This document shows positions 49,374 through 61,523 of a DNA stretch of 64,000 bases, piece by piece. Position 1 is the stretch's first letter; each line of letters opens with the position of its first letter. The DNA comes from Liolophura sinensis. Lineage: Eukaryota; Mollusca; Polyplacophora; Chitonida; Chitonidae. A program made the position numbers and the translations under genes. The stretch covers positions 58,198,237-58,262,236 of the forward strand of contig NC_088302.1 of assembly GCF_032854445.1 (NCBI RefSeq). The letters run 5' to 3'. A model generated the notes under the pieces. That model was not told where the DNA came from. It saw nothing but the letters and a program-made list of their open reading frames with translations, and ran no database searches.

Positions 49374-49700
49374 ATGCTACAAGAGGCGCCATCTGTGATG
49401 TTACACATGACATACAAGATAGACGATTACACTGAGCAACCAGCGCCATTTATGTTGTTAAATACCATGTACGTGATAGATATGTACACAAGGATAACAA
49501 CGCCGTCTATGTGGTTGATCACAATGCAGATCGCCAGAGATTCTGAACTCTCTGTTGAAACCTGCCAACGAGAGTGTTATACTCATTGTAAAATTTGAGA
49601 AACTTAGAATGAAGGCGTTTGATGGAGTATCCTTGACAAACTAGTTTTTGAACTAGCAACTTGTGACGCAGATTAAACTCATCACAATTAACGCAAGATC
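49374..49700. other. Unassigned sequence right of the gap
   Basis: Three loose copies of a roughly 60-bp unit containing GCGCCATTTATGTTGTTAAA or a similar stretch, then unique sequence. No coding feature. Confidence 0.45.
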
Positions 49701-49709
49701 TGACAAATG

Positions 49710-50658
49710 CTACAAGGCGAGATATGTAACCCGTAATAAATCGAGCCTTGGGAATTTATGCATTTTAGGATTCCAGTAAAGTTGTGGTATTTCTGTGTGA
49801 CGGGTAGGTATATTTATGCGCCTTTCTTTAAGAAAGGTTTTGTGTTTGTTTAATAGTTCCTCCAGAGTACATGTAGTAGCAGAATACGTGGATGTCGTTG
49901 TAGATGCACATAGCTCTTGAACAAGAATTTGATAATAATAATTCTTGCAAATAAAGATGACATTATTAAGAGCCTTGTATGCTACAGCAATGGCAAATTT
50001 ACTATAAAGGTCAGTGAGTGTTTCTTGCACAGTGGGATCCCTCAGAAGCTGTTTAACTTTAGGTAGAGCATCAATGTCTAGACGGTGTATGGTTAAACCA
50101 ACTTTCTTTTTGACAATCTCAAGCCAATCGTTAAGTACCGAAGAATCCACTTTCTCCCGTTTTGACCATTTTTTAACATACTCCTCAAGTGCCGAGATGA
50201 TATTTTTTTGTTTGATCGAATGTTGACATTTCTCTTTTCTCTATACTTAGGACCCCTCACAAAGAGATTCCTTAGATCATGATTCTTAATAATATTAAGG
50301 TCACCAGTCAGGACATGTTTACATTTTTCGTAGGTAAAAACTGAGGATTCACAATCAAAGTTATAGCCACCAGAAGTAAACGTCGCCAAATCGAACTCCT
50401 GATGGCCTGGGAATAATTGAAAATTTTGGAGGCGATAGGCTTTGTATACTCATAAGATATGCAAGGTGGCTCTTGGATATTAAAATAATTAGGCACAGCA
50501 CTACGAACATCAGGTTCATTAAAGATGCGTGGTAGGTTAATTAAATCAAGGCCACTGTCTAAATACTTTATCTTCAGAAAGAGTCGATCGTGTTGAGTTT
50601 CAGTTGTAGTAACAGAGCGATACAATCGAAAATACGATGTCTTGACACAGACGTACAA
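49710..50658 (-). pseudogene. Penelope-like retroelement fragment (frameshifted)
   Basis: Three - strand frames join in order into the N-terminal part of a Penelope-like element polyprotein. 50658-50400 contains ISYEYTKPIASKIFNY, 50389-50150 contains VLTGDLNIIKNHDLRNLFVR, GPKYRE, and 50150-49710 contains the stretch ending IPQLYWNPKMHK, the lead-in to the reverse transcriptase domain. At least two frameshifts separate the pieces. The catalytic part of the reverse transcriptase and the GIY-YIG endonuclease are absent, so it is a dead fragment. The family assignment is by motif recall; the subfamily is not determined. Confidence 0.72.
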
Positions 50659-50671
50659 GGTCAGGTGGAAC

Positions 50672-51020
50672 GAAGAGGAGGATGAACTGCAAGATCACAT
50701 GGAGTGATCGTCTGTGATACTGATAACGAAGAGGAGGATGCATGGACGACTGCAAGATCACATGGAGTGATCGTCTGTGATACTGATAACGAAGAGGAGG
50801 ATGCATGGACGACTGCAAGATCACATGGAGTGATGGTCTGTGATACTGATAACGAAGAGGAGGATGCATGGACGACTGCAAGATCACATGGAGTGATGGT
50901 CTGTGATACTGATAACGAAGAGGAGGATGCATGGACGACTGCAAGATCACATGGAGTGATCATCTGCCATACTGATAACGAAGAGGAGGATGCATGGACG
51001 ACTACAAGATCATATGGAGA
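50672..51020. repeat. 63-bp tandem array
   Basis: Five near-identical copies plus a partial copy of GATCACATGGAGTGATCGTC, TGTGATACTGATAACGAAGA, GGAGGATGCATGGACGACTG CAA. The period is 21 codons, so frames stay open on both strands (for example 50704-51090 +). It directly borders the Penelope-like fragment. Confidence 0.94.
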
Positions 51021-51545
51021 ACTCTGTAACCCTCGTAAATCTGTTTACCGTCTTACTCCTACGGGTGCCAGTTTTGGGTATTTTCTGTAGTAACATAGGA
51101 TCAAGGTATAAGTTTTTTTCATTTGAGCGAGAGTAAATGATCTCAAAATCTAATCGGCCTATGCTTATTTTCAGCAAATATTAATTTCTGCTCTATACAG
51201 CTATACAGTTATCAGCACAACTGATGCACAGCTACATATATCATAAAGATGGGTTTAAAAAAGAGTAGACAACTGACGACTCGGTTGTAGCTCTACGACG
51301 GTAATGGTATTGCGCCACAAATAATTCATTTTTTAAATTCAACTGGACTTAAAAGTAAGACAAAGCTGTCTTCAACATGTGTTAGACTGAACATACGAAT
51401 GCCCACCCGAGCACCAACCGCTTAATATGACCAATATACCCGACACACAGTGAGAGTGACTCGAGAGAATCCGCCGAAATTCCCTGAATGTACGAATGGC
51501 CACCCGAGAATCGCCGATAGTGGTAGGGAATGTTGCAAACGTGTC
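51021..51545. other. Unassigned stretch
   Basis: No recognisable gene or repeat. Base composition becomes less AT-rich toward 51400. Confidence 0.45.
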
Positions 51546-51835
51546 TTATTGGGGAGGCGCAATTTTGATGAAGCGCAGGTGTGTCGTTGAGTCTGGGCTC
51601 TGCGCGTGACCTCAGCCGCGTGAAGTTACACGTTCCATGTCGCGCCAAAATGTCATGCACGAGAGCATCAGCTGCAAATTGCGCCAAAACGGACCAATGG
51701 GTGAGCTCCATGTCGTTCGCGCCAAAACTGGGTGAGCTCCATGTCATTCGCGCCAAAAACGATGTCACGATCGAGAGCAGCTCTATTTTCCCCGCTCGAT
51801 TATTTCGTTGAGGTCTGCACTGTGTCGTCCAATGA
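51546..51835. promoter_or_regulatory. E2F/CCAAT motif cluster (candidate promoter)
   Basis: Four E2F-like sites lie within 120 bp: CGCGCCAAAA (51641), TTGCGCCAAAAC (51679), TTCGCGCCAAAAC (51716) and TTCGCGCCAAAAA (51747). CCAAT boxes lie at 51548 (reverse), 51694 and 51829. Sites 3 and 4 sit in a 31-bp tandem duplication (GTGAGCTCCATGTC at 51701 and 51732). The region is GC-richer and CpG-containing compared with its surroundings. E2F plus CCAAT is typical of animal cell-cycle and replication promoters. No coding exon is recognised on either side, so function is inferred only from the motifs. Confidence 0.5.
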
Positions 51836-51966
51836 ACGAGGAGGGTGAGGGAGTCGTGGTGGAGAAGGGAGCAAAATAAGATTGTATAGTGTAACATTTT
51901 AAAGCATTGTATAGTTTAACATTGTATAGTATAACATTGTAACGGTGTGTATAGTATTACTGACAT

Positions 51967-51991
51967 CGATTTGACAATTGTTGTCAAATCG
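51967..51991. other. Perfect 11-bp inverted repeat
   Basis: Arms CGATTTGACAA and TTGTCAAATCG separated by TTG. It lies about 130 bp downstream of the E2F/CCAAT cluster. Could be a protein binding site or chance. Confidence 0.5.
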
Positions 51992-52280
51992 TTGTCAGCG
52001 ATAGTGTATTCGTTGGATTTGTGTCACTTTCAGCTTTCCAGATAGCCTAGGTGTTGTTTTTTTGTGATGTTTTTTGTACAACGTAACGTTAGATCTGAAG
52101 GCCGTCGACTAAAACTGACATATTTATCATACGATCATGCAGTATAAACACGTGCCGCTTTTCGTACAGAGAATTTCAGGGGGCAATAACTCTGGGTCGC
52201 TTGTTGACATGGCTATAGACGGGGAACAGTCTTTGGCGCTGTATGGCTCATCTAAGCCCACCTGTTTAAACGGATTTATG

Positions 52281-52527
52281 GGGACCTCAGTGGCTCCGTT
52301 GGTTAGCCCTCTAGCGCAGCGTAATGACCTAGGAGTCTCTCACCAATGCGGTCGCTGTGAGTTCAAGTCCAGCTCATGTTGGCTTCCTCTCTGGGAAGGT
52401 CTCCAGCAGCCTGCGGATGGTCGTGGGTTTCCCCAACCATAATGCTGGCCGCCGTCGCCTAAGTTAAACATTCTTAAGTACGGCATAAAACACCAAATAA
52501 ATAAATAAATAAATAAATAAACAAATA
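52281..52527 (+). mobile_element. SINE family A, near full length, with target duplication
   Basis: Head CCTCAGTGGCTCCGTTGGTT, B-box GAGTTCAAGTCC, body GCGGATGGTCGTGGGTTTCC, tail of AAATAAA repeats. AAACGGATTTATG just before it and AAACCGATTTATG just after differ at one base and are the target duplication. Confidence 0.95.
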
Positions 52528-52660
52528 AACCGATTTATGTAAAATTGAATAAAACAATAATTACTGGGACAAGAATGTGTGATGTTGTGAGGAAATACTG
52601 CATCTTTCTTCTTTTGGGGTAACTGGGTGCTGAGAGACGGTCTCGTCTCCCCTGAAAAGC

Positions 52661-52689
52661 ATATATATATATATATATATATGTATTTA

Positions 52690-52766
<77 letters not shown>

Positions 52767-52773
52767 GACAAAT

Positions 52774-52829
<56 letters not shown>
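52661..52829. repeat. (AT)n microsatellite
   Basis: Three AT dinucleotide runs separated by GTATTTAAAAATT and GTGTGGACAAATT. Length is likely unstable and may be misassembled. Overlapping frames here are artefacts. Confidence 0.98.
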
Positions 52830-52833
<4 letters not shown>

Positions 52834-54810
52834 TAGAGAATTCTTGAACCATGTCGAGGTCACGGGGGTTGTGATGTCAGAATCTGCAAACACTCTGTTT
52901 TAACCGTTGTTTCTAATAATACTTTATACACATGGATTCTTTTCATCTAAAGTATGCACAACATGATTCGATTTTATTGATTAAATATTTCCACGCATGA
53001 GCATCAGTGGTGAGGCTAAGCTTAAACACGCCTATGTGCGTCACACCGGCTCCAAATGTCAAGCTTGTCCATTGGTGGCAGTGCTGTAAAGCGTGCATAG
53101 AGAGCGGCACGCGCGCAGTAAGGAGTCTGTGAACACATATGTTCATTCATTATGTAGCGGCATGGCGTTACCATTGGTTTCACTTGAAATGAAAAGTAAC
53201 GCCGTCGCAAGAATGGGTGAGGGTGGGACACCAACAATATCCCTAACAAGCCAGCCATAACGGTCACGTTCATGTATCCAAATTTGGTGACACTTTCATG
53301 ATGAGCGACAGCTTCGATTGACACAGAATCAAGGTTTCTCCATCATTTCAGGTGATAGCTAAGAACATGGAATAGGAAAATGTGGGGAAAATATGTATTT
53401 TCATACCAGCAAAAGCTGGATTACGCTGTGAATGAACAATGAAATATGATCCTTTGAGATGCTGCTTACCAGTTTCTGTAGTTTAGACTTCTTCGTCCTC
53501 TTAATATTTGGGTAGAGTTTATGCCACAATTTCCAAACTGTCTAAATCATTCCCTGTCTTTTTAAAGACCATTTGATCATATTTTCCGCTTCACAAGAAC
53601 AAATTTTGTTGTCCAATTTGTTTTCTTCTTTTCTTATACGTCATATTGAAGGTGCATTGTGGGTCTGTCTATCCTTTTCCTAACTCTCACCAGTTAGGTG
53701 CTAAAGTTTATAGGGTTTGTTCACTTTTGTTTCTTGTCAACAGAGCAGAAGCCCAATGGAAACGAGTCGCATCGCCTTAATATTTATGTTATGGTCGTTT
53801 TGTGATATACTGATGTTTATGTGAACACTGTATTTGTGGGGATGCCTTACTATCAAATAGGAGGATCTTGTAACTTTTAATGATTAACACCAATCCTGTG
53901 GGCACTGTCTGTTATTTACTGCCATAAGAGGCATATTTTCAGGTCCCGGAACACTGAAGATTTGTTCACCATGATATTTTGTGTTGACCATGTTTTTTTA
54001 TCCATTAACGATATACCATGAAGAATATGATGTTTTCCGGCATTTTATGTACATACATATATGTTAGGCTAAAGTCTAAAGCAACACAAAGACTGTTCAG
54101 ATAATTATAGCTGGTTCCGATGATGGGAATTACCTTAAAGCTACAACAATTATCCAACAGACCATCGTATGTATTATCTGATGATTCAAACCGTTCATGT
54201 TGTCATTAGGCTGTACATATTTAACATACAAAGAAAAATCGGGTGTGCAATTATTCAGATGTGCTGTTTTGAGGATTCCTGTTGGTTGGATGGTCAATAA
54301 TTTAACCTGAGTGTATACATGAAAAACACATGCTGTATGTGTCATCTTGAGAAGCAGTGTATTCTGCATGTATATGGATAAATAGAGAATTGCATCAAAC
54401 ATGGTTTTGTAATTATTTGGTACCAGTGTTCTGTGGGTATACACGTGGCAGTTTATATAACATGAAGAATTAAACACTGTTATAAAACTCTTTAGTCCTC
54501 TTGCTGGCAAATGAATTGACTGTTTACATGCTTGATTTTTGTGATTCTTCCTTCAGGAATGAAAATAGGGGTTGGTACAGAATTCGTTTACAATATTTTC
54601 AATCTTTTGCTGTACGTTATACGTGTTTGTTGTACATTACAATCTCTTGGAATTTAACCTAAATGCTTACAGGAGAAATCCAGAATTGAAAATGGATTCC
54701 CTTGAGTCCATAACTTTGTGTACTAATCCGCCAGACAAATCAACTCACTCAAGAATGTAGGGTGTCGTTATAGCCAATCCTTTGGCGTGAAGCTTTCACA
54801 ACTGTAACTG
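52830..54810. other. Unassigned stretch, no gene recognised
   Basis: About 2 kb of unique sequence. ORFs at 53022-53324 (-) and 54130-54510 (-) match no family I know. No repeat family is recognised. Confidence 0.5.
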
Positions 54811-54814
54811 CAAG

Positions 54815-55365
54815 GATTCACTACTGTAACACCCGCGGCCATACACTGAATACTAAACTGAACACGAGTGATGATAAATGCACCTGTTAACTTGCCTGAC
54901 AGTTTATCATTTGAGCAGGTCCTCCGTGGCTCATTTGGTTAGCGCGCTAGCGCGCCGTGATGACCCAGTAGTCTCTCACCAATGCGGTCGCTGTGAGATA
55001 AGAGTCCAGCTCATGCTGGCTTCCTCTCCGGCCGTACGTGGGAAGGTTTTCCAGCAAACTGCGGATGGTCGTGGCTTTCCCCTCGGCTCTGCCCGGTTTC
55101 CACCCACCATAATGCTGGCCGCCCTCGTATAAGTGAAATATTCTTGAGTACGGCGTAAAACACCAATCAAATAAATAAATAAATTTAGGCAGGTGAGGAT
55201 TCACTATTGTAACATCCGCGGCCTTACACTGAATACTAAACTGAACACGAGTGATGATACATGCACCTGTTACCTTGCCTGACTGTTCATCATTTAGGCA
55301 GGTGAGGATTCACTACTGTAAAATCCGCGGCCAAACACTGAATACTAAATTGGATACGAGTGATG
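54815..55365. repeat. ~110-bp three-copy tandem repeat split by a SINE
   Basis: Units of AACACCCGCGGCCATACACT, GAATACTAAACTGAACACGA, GTGATGAT, CACCTGTTAACTTGCCTGAC, at about 54828, 55210 and 55320. The SINE at 54921-55182 sits between the first and second copies. Confidence 0.88.
54921..55182 (+). mobile_element. SINE family A, full length, with target duplication
   Basis: CCTCCGTGGCTCATTTGGTT AGCGCG head, CTCTCACCAATGCGGTCGCT body, CGTACGTGGGAAGG, GCCGCCCTCGTATAAGTGAA and a GCGTAAAACACCAATCAAAT tail. ATTTGAGCAGGT before and ATTTAGGCAGGT after are a two-mismatch target duplication. This is the best full-length copy of the family in the window. Confidence 0.95.
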
Positions 55366-57720
55366 ATAACGTACATGTACAGGCCTATATTGATATTCCA
55401 CAGATCTGCATGAATTATCACTATTTCAATGACATTAGGATATGTACAAAGAATGCTGCAGTTGTATTATCATTGGGAGGCCATTTTGAGCTGTTCTACT
55501 GATTTGTATCAATTCGCACATCGACATAGATATAAATGTAGGTTGTGCGTGACCAAAGGGAGAAAACTTCGAATCCGAAGATGCCGTCAGGAGTAGTGTC
55601 CCCTACATCATGTCACAGCATGTGGATTGTTTTGTAGCCAACATATGCGCAACTACCTAGCCGTAGGCTGTGTATATTACAGCCTTACCAATATTCGTTG
55701 TTTGAAGTCTGAAACCTGTTCCAAGCCAGGAAAATACGGAGTTTGGAAGCCCTTCCCAGCCAACGATACAGCCAAGTTTGGTAATTCCAAAGTATTTTTA
55801 AGCAAACGGCTAAGGCAGGTTGTTGATATGTTCTTAAAATTTCAGGAAGTACACATTAAAATTTGAGTATTATCAAATGATAAGAAAATCAGAAAATCAT
55901 AAATTGTTGTCATTTTCTTTAATGTATGGTCCCTTTGCACTGTTTTGTATGTTAATTGTGACAAGACAGCATCTGAGTAATTCTAGGTGAATGACTAAGA
56001 AATTGCAATTAACATCACTGCATATTTTTACCAAATTCTGCTTAAGCCATTGTGCTAGGCGTGGTGTAATTTGCCACTATTTAAGCATTTACATGAATAG
56101 ATGGAATAAAACCTTTCTCAGCTAAATTACTCGAGGCCGTAGTTCACCGGTTACGTGTGAGCATTTGCCAGCTATCACAGTGTCGTCGCTGTTCTGGTCT
56201 TACTCTCTACTGGACGTCTTTAATTATATTGTATTCCTGCAAAAACCAGGATTCTGCCTGTGGGCTAAGTATCCCTGAGACCTTGTCCCTTTGTATTGTT
56301 TCAGTGTGATAGTATGTTAAATGTGATGACAAGACAGCATTTGAGTAACCCAAGAGCAGTATCGTATTGCACCTTTTACGTGTCCCAATTTGCCAACTAT
56401 CAGGCTTTCGTCACTGCTCTGGATTTACTCTCTATATTGTATAACATATTACATTTACTTGCTATAAATTGCATTAGACCCCGACATATAGCGTTTGATA
56501 TGTCTAATGGATGAGAGTATAAGTTGGCACTGTAACAATCAGATTCCACATGTATTCACCTTATCAGTTGTACCGTCCTGATATTTCTAGTCTTTTTATC
56601 CAGCCGCTATGCTTACATTTCATGTCTGTGGCCCTTATGTATAGACCTCTTAATTAGATTTGTCCCGGGCTAAAGTAAATAGACAACATGAACCTTGTAG
56701 CATCGCCAAGCTCTCGTTTCTCCTTGTGTAGGTGAAGAAATGTCTCTCGGGACAGAAAAGGTAACCTAATATCACAAAGAGGACTTTTCGTGATTTGTCA
56801 GTGGTTTCTTTATTTAGCTAAGTAGCGGTCAATGCCATCCTCAGAAATTTCCACTTATACGATGACTTGTGTCGGAAAATCGAACATGTAACGCGCTCAT
56901 CTACACACCATACAACATACAAGAAGACAAGTCATATTCAATGAGTATCATATAATATGCACTACAGCAGTGAGAATATAATCAACGCAGCGACGACAGT
57001 GTGACAGTTGGCAAATGGTAACACTTAACCGGTTAGATACGGCCTCTTGTCACGTTACCTCAATTAGTTATACTCGAATGCATGGTGTGTTGTCATCACA
57101 GTTAACAAAGAATCACATGAAAACAGTGCAGGGGAATCAGGCCTCGGACATACTTAGTCCAGCAGCTAAATTCTGGTTTATGCAGAAATGGTGCTCTGAC
57201 ATCAGTCAATCAACTTGATCTCTCTCCGAAACGTAAAGATTCCATTTCATCGATGGTCCGAATGACTACAGCGCGTCCACTGTATGGCTTACTTTTAGAT
57301 CTCGCCATAACTGATGCAGAGCGCTCCTTTCCTGTCCAGCTCAGCTGTTGTTGCTGATAATTATGTGATTAACAATGTGTGTAGAAATACGGGGCTTGCT
57401 CTCTGGTGGGGTGGGTTATATGTTCGTGGCGGACGTTCTGTTTAATTACATTCCGTGTCCATTTGTAAGCCATGTAAAGCCCGTTTTGGCTGGGCGCCCC
57501 ATGACCTCACATGAAGTTCAGAATTAAAACTATCAAAAGGCTCCGACAAACCCTGGTGATATACACAAGACATAGTGAATATTAACTAGCTCACAGAGAA
57601 GTGAGCACGAGCAATTGAGAGGCATGGCTCTCACACAACCAATAGACGTGAACTGGATAACTACTCCGTCAGTGAGCATATCTCTTTGTCATCTTTACAT
57701 CCATACTTAATATGTAAAAA
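55366..57720. other. Unassigned stretch, no gene recognised
   Basis: The ORF at 55627-55866 (+, 79 codons) is hydrophilic and unrecognised. No repeat or RNA gene seen. AT-rich with moderate complexity. Confidence 0.45.
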
Positions 57721-57876
57721 AGGTGCCTCCGTGGCCGACTTGTTAGCGTGCTAGAGCAGCACATCGACTCAGTGGATTTTCTATGCCCGGTTTTCTCCCA
57801 CCAATGCTGGTCGTCATGGTATATTAAGTGAAATATTCTTGAGAAAACGCCATTAATAAATATGTTAAACAGTCAG
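57721..57876 (+). mobile_element. SINE family A, internally deleted
   Basis: The head GTGCCTCCGTGGCCGACTTG TTAGCG is joined after about 60 bp to CCCGGTTTTCTCCCACCAAT GCTGG and a decayed tail, TGAAATATTCTTGAGAAAAC. The middle of the element is missing. Confidence 0.85.
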
Positions 57877-59325
57877 TCAATCAATCAATGTACAAACAAA
57901 TTTCATATTTAAAAGAATGAAACATAAATCTGTGTCTGAGTCCCTGGAAAGAGGGAAGAGTCAAACATGGTGCCATCCCTCATGTGGATTACATAATATC
58001 CACAGCCATAAAAGTTCCGCCCGAGGTACTAGGAAGCCATCGGCAAAGATTGTGCTTAAAACAATAAAAGCTTCTAGACGCATAACGTTATTTCTATATG
58101 GTGTTTCTCCACGCCTTAGACCAGTCAGACACAAATATACAAATCGACAATTATTCAGGTATCTGACGAATTGTTGGAAAAAGTTGGAAAAATTGAAACC
58201 GTTTCGTCGGTGACAATATAGCAGAGATCCTGAAGTTGGTTTGACGGTCAGGTGACTCAGATAGTTGCCATGAAGGGACGTGGCGTGGGAGCGGGGATCG
58301 GATTACTGGTGGCTTTCGCGTAGATGAAACATTCATTAAGAAACAAATACGATAAACAAAAGAGTTTTTTACGCAGCTCTTCAAATGCAACACAAAATAT
58401 CGAGTCACTTGTAATGGCGAAGAAAACACTTTATAAAACCTTTTACTTCAAATCTAACATGTACATTTGTGAACAGGTGGTGTAAATTATTTGGTCGTCA
58501 ATGTTTGTTCAGCTATACATCAGAATGTCACTGATAGGTCTGTTGTCGTTGGCAGCAATGGGTTGGTTATGGTTTGTCGCTCATTTTGCCCACTGATTAG
58601 GTCACAGCTGGCTATCCATACAAGTAAGTTACATTATACTGAAAGATTTATACATTCATTGTTCGTGATGTATTGACTGTTTCGTGAGAAGAAATCATTA
58701 AGTGTTTCCAAGCATCGTCAATTAGAGCGCTCTCCACACGGTTTTGTCACAGCTGGCGATCCACACATCTCGACACTCGATGAAGTCCAATGAGCCAGTT
58801 AAAATATCCAGTGATTTACACATGCATATATGTGTTTGACGTACTTTCACATAAAAGACAATGGCATCCATGAGGACCATTGTCATTCCAAAAGTATCTG
58901 AACTATAGACCAATAAACTTTGACCTCAACTTCAAAAAAGTCTTTACCGACTATATGGCTTACGTCTCCCTAGACTCGCTGAATTCACTTACTAACGCTA
59001 AACTGAAACTTGAATTAGGCTTCATTTTTTCACAAAAATTTAAATGTTTATGCTATTTACTATGTATATGTAATGTAGATATCAGTATTTGTAGAGTATA
59101 TACAGATTTTGCCGAAAGATGTTTGTAAGCAATATATATCTGGTGTGAGTATATCACTGCAAGTATGTATTTGTGACATAGGGGCAATGGTCATACACTT
59201 TTTAATGGTAATACAAGCTTGTTCTGCGAATGCGAGAAATAGATAACTACGAAGACCATGTGAGGAATCGTACTCATGTTTTTGTGTTGCTTTTTGCATG
59301 TTTCACTTAACGATGATAACTGATT
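57877..59325. other. Unassigned stretch, no gene recognised
   Basis: The open frame at 57917-58213 (+, 98 codons, Lys/Arg/Ser-rich) matches no known family. No repeats seen. Confidence 0.45.
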
Positions 59326-59443
59326 GAGGTATATTATGGTGGGAGAAAACCGGGCAAAGCCCAGGGGAAAGCCCATGACCATCCGCAGGTTGCTGCAGAC
59401 CATCCCACTTATGGCCGGAGAGGAAGTTAGCATCAGCTGGACT
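59326..59443 (-). mobile_element. SINE family A, inverted, tail missing
   Basis: ATTATGGTGGGAGAAAACCG, CATGACCATCCGCAGGTTGC, ATGGCCGGAGAGGAAG. Like the copy at 10236, it lacks the GGCGTAAAACACC tail. Confidence 0.85.
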
Positions 59444-60025
59444 GGTTTTAAAATGACAGTGACATACATTTAGCATATCTCAGCAATATATTAAAGCCAT
59501 GTGTAGCTCCTGATGTTTTAACTGTGGCTGTGTATGTGTTTTGTCGTGTACATAACAGAGGACTTTTTATGTCCTGTCTGTTTTCAATTGCAGGACTTGG
59601 TGACAGTCACTGCCTCTATTCTTCCTCTATTGTATCCCTCACCAACTCTTTTCTGTAGCGTTGTCAACTCTCCAGAAAAACCAGTATTGAATACAGTGGT
59701 TATAAACCTCAAACACACATAAACATCAAAATCCCTCAGCAAATACATCTGGCTCAGTTAAATCTTTGGAATTATTAAGATGCTGACTGAAAAGACGGCC
59801 GTCACAGGTGTCCAAGTATAACCTGTCACGATGGAGGTCTCTAATATAACCAGATAAATGATAAAAGTGCACGGTATAAAATCACACTAAATAAGCTCAG
59901 GCTACAGGAAACTGTGGGTGTAATGACTTTCGCCATATATACGTAAGATAACTGCTGGATTAAGCGGTAAGTTGGTTTACATCGATAAGGTGCTGATAGG
60001 CAATCTCTCCTTAGTTGGAAAAAGG
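59444..60025. other. Unassigned stretch
   Basis: No gene, RNA or repeat recognised. Confidence 0.45.
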
Positions 60026-60027
60026 TT

Positions 60028-60810
60028 CTTCTCATTGGAAACGTAACAAACGTAATACTTCCTATTACACTAGCTTATTCTCATTGGAAACGTAACAGAC
60101 GTAATACTGCCCATTACACTAGATTGTTCTCATTGGAAACGTAACAAACGTAATACTGCCTATTACACTAGCTTATTCTCATTGGAAACGTAACAAACGT
60201 AATACTGCCTATTACACTAGCTTATTCTCATTGGAAACGTAACAAACGTAATACTGCCTATTACACTAGCTTATTCTCATTGGTAACGTAACAAACGTAA
60301 TACTGCCTATTACACTAGCTTATTCTCATTGGTAACGTAACAAACGTAATACTGCCCATTACACTAGCTTATTCTCATTGGAAACGTAACAGACGTAATA
60401 CTGCCCATTACACTAGATTGTTCTCATTGGAAACGTAACAAACGTAATACTGCCTATTACACTAGCTTATTCTCATTGGAAACGTAACAGACGTAATACT
60501 GCCTATTACACTAGATTGTTCTCATTGGAAACGTAACAAACGTAATACTGCCTATTACACTAGCTTATTCTCATTGGAAACGTAACAAACGTAATACTGC
60601 CCATTACACTAGCTTATTCTCATTGGAAACGTAACAAACGTAATACTGCCAATTACACTAGATTGTTCTCATTGGAAACGTAACAAACGTAATACTGCCC
60701 ATTACACTAGCTTATTCTCATTGGAAACGTAACAAACGTAATACTTCCTATTACACTAGCTTATTCTCATTGGAGACGTAACAAACGTAATACTTCCTAT
60801 TACACTAGCG
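60028..60810. repeat. 49-bp satellite, highly homogeneous
   Basis: Sixteen copies at an exact 49-bp spacing: TTCTCATTGGAAACGTAACA, AACGTAATACTGCCTATTAC, ACTAGCTTA. Copies differ at only a few fixed positions (AGCTTA/AGATTG, AACAAACG/AACAGACG, GCCTATT/GCCCATT), and the variants are shuffled among copies, indicating recent homogenisation. Confidence 0.97.
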
Positions 60811-61185
60811 TTTGAATCACTTAATTTATGGGGCGTGATATGACAAAGCCATTTCCCTGCTCCATTTTGTGGAATCATCAAAATAATAACAGTTTACATT
60901 GTCGAAAGTTAAATTATTTATCTTGTGACAGAACTCCGTAATTCTCGCCTTTGTCATTATTTCATTCCTGGATCTTTCCTTGCCCGAACACTTATGGCAC
61001 TCAGCTAGTATAATTGCACTCCTCGGTTTAAATGCTGAGGTAAACTACGTAAATATAACGATTTCACGATATCCGGAGATTGTATGCTTCACAGAATGTC
61101 TAAACTGCGATAATATGGTTATTCATCAACATTTCTCATTTCCGTCTCCTGGATTGGTTTTATATTCTAAATATCGGCTAAATAT

Positions 61186-61290
61186 GGCTCCAGCAACATG
61201 TAAGACAAAATAACATGTGAAGCGCCCTTATGGAATTTGTGGCTCCAGCAACATGTAAGACAAAATAACATGAGAAGCGCCCTTATGGAA
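61186..61290. repeat. Two-copy tandem duplication
   Basis: GGCTCCAGCAACATGTAAGA, CAAAATAACATGTGAAGCGC, CCTTATGGAAT appears twice in a row with one base difference. Confidence 0.95.
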
Positions 61291-61426
61291 TATAAAATAC
61301 ATATCATAATTTAACTGAACGAAAAATGAATTACAAAATTGTACCAGAAGGTATGAATATGTCGATTGATTCAACACATTAATCATGATGTAATTTAAAC
61401 GGCTGATTTCACTTCTAGTACTCGTC

Positions 61427-61482
61427 ACGATATGGCAGAAATATTGCCGATGTAGCGTTAAGCCATAATCATTAATTCCTTT
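61427..61482 (+). mobile_element. SINE tail, third family
   Basis: CACGATATGGCAGAAATATT GCCGATGTAGCGTTAAGCCA TAATCATT. Same fragment as 2827-2883. Confidence 0.7.
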
Positions 61483-61523
61483 CTGCGTGTGACAATCACA
61501 TGTACAGCAATCTTAAATGCTGA

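Noticed and set aside
49115-49449. Open frames crossing 49174-49373
   Set aside because: They exist only because the 200 undetermined bases contain no stops.
52627-52893. Ile/Tyr-repeat frames on both strands
   Set aside because: Translation of the AT dinucleotide microsatellite.
54921-55010. tRNA gene candidates at SINE heads
   Set aside because: A- and B-box-like sequences are present, but they continue into the SINE body and tail and do not fold as a mature tRNA.
60028-60810. CRISPR-like regular array
   Set aside because: Spacing is regular, but the units are contiguous with no unique spacers, and the window is clearly animal nuclear DNA.
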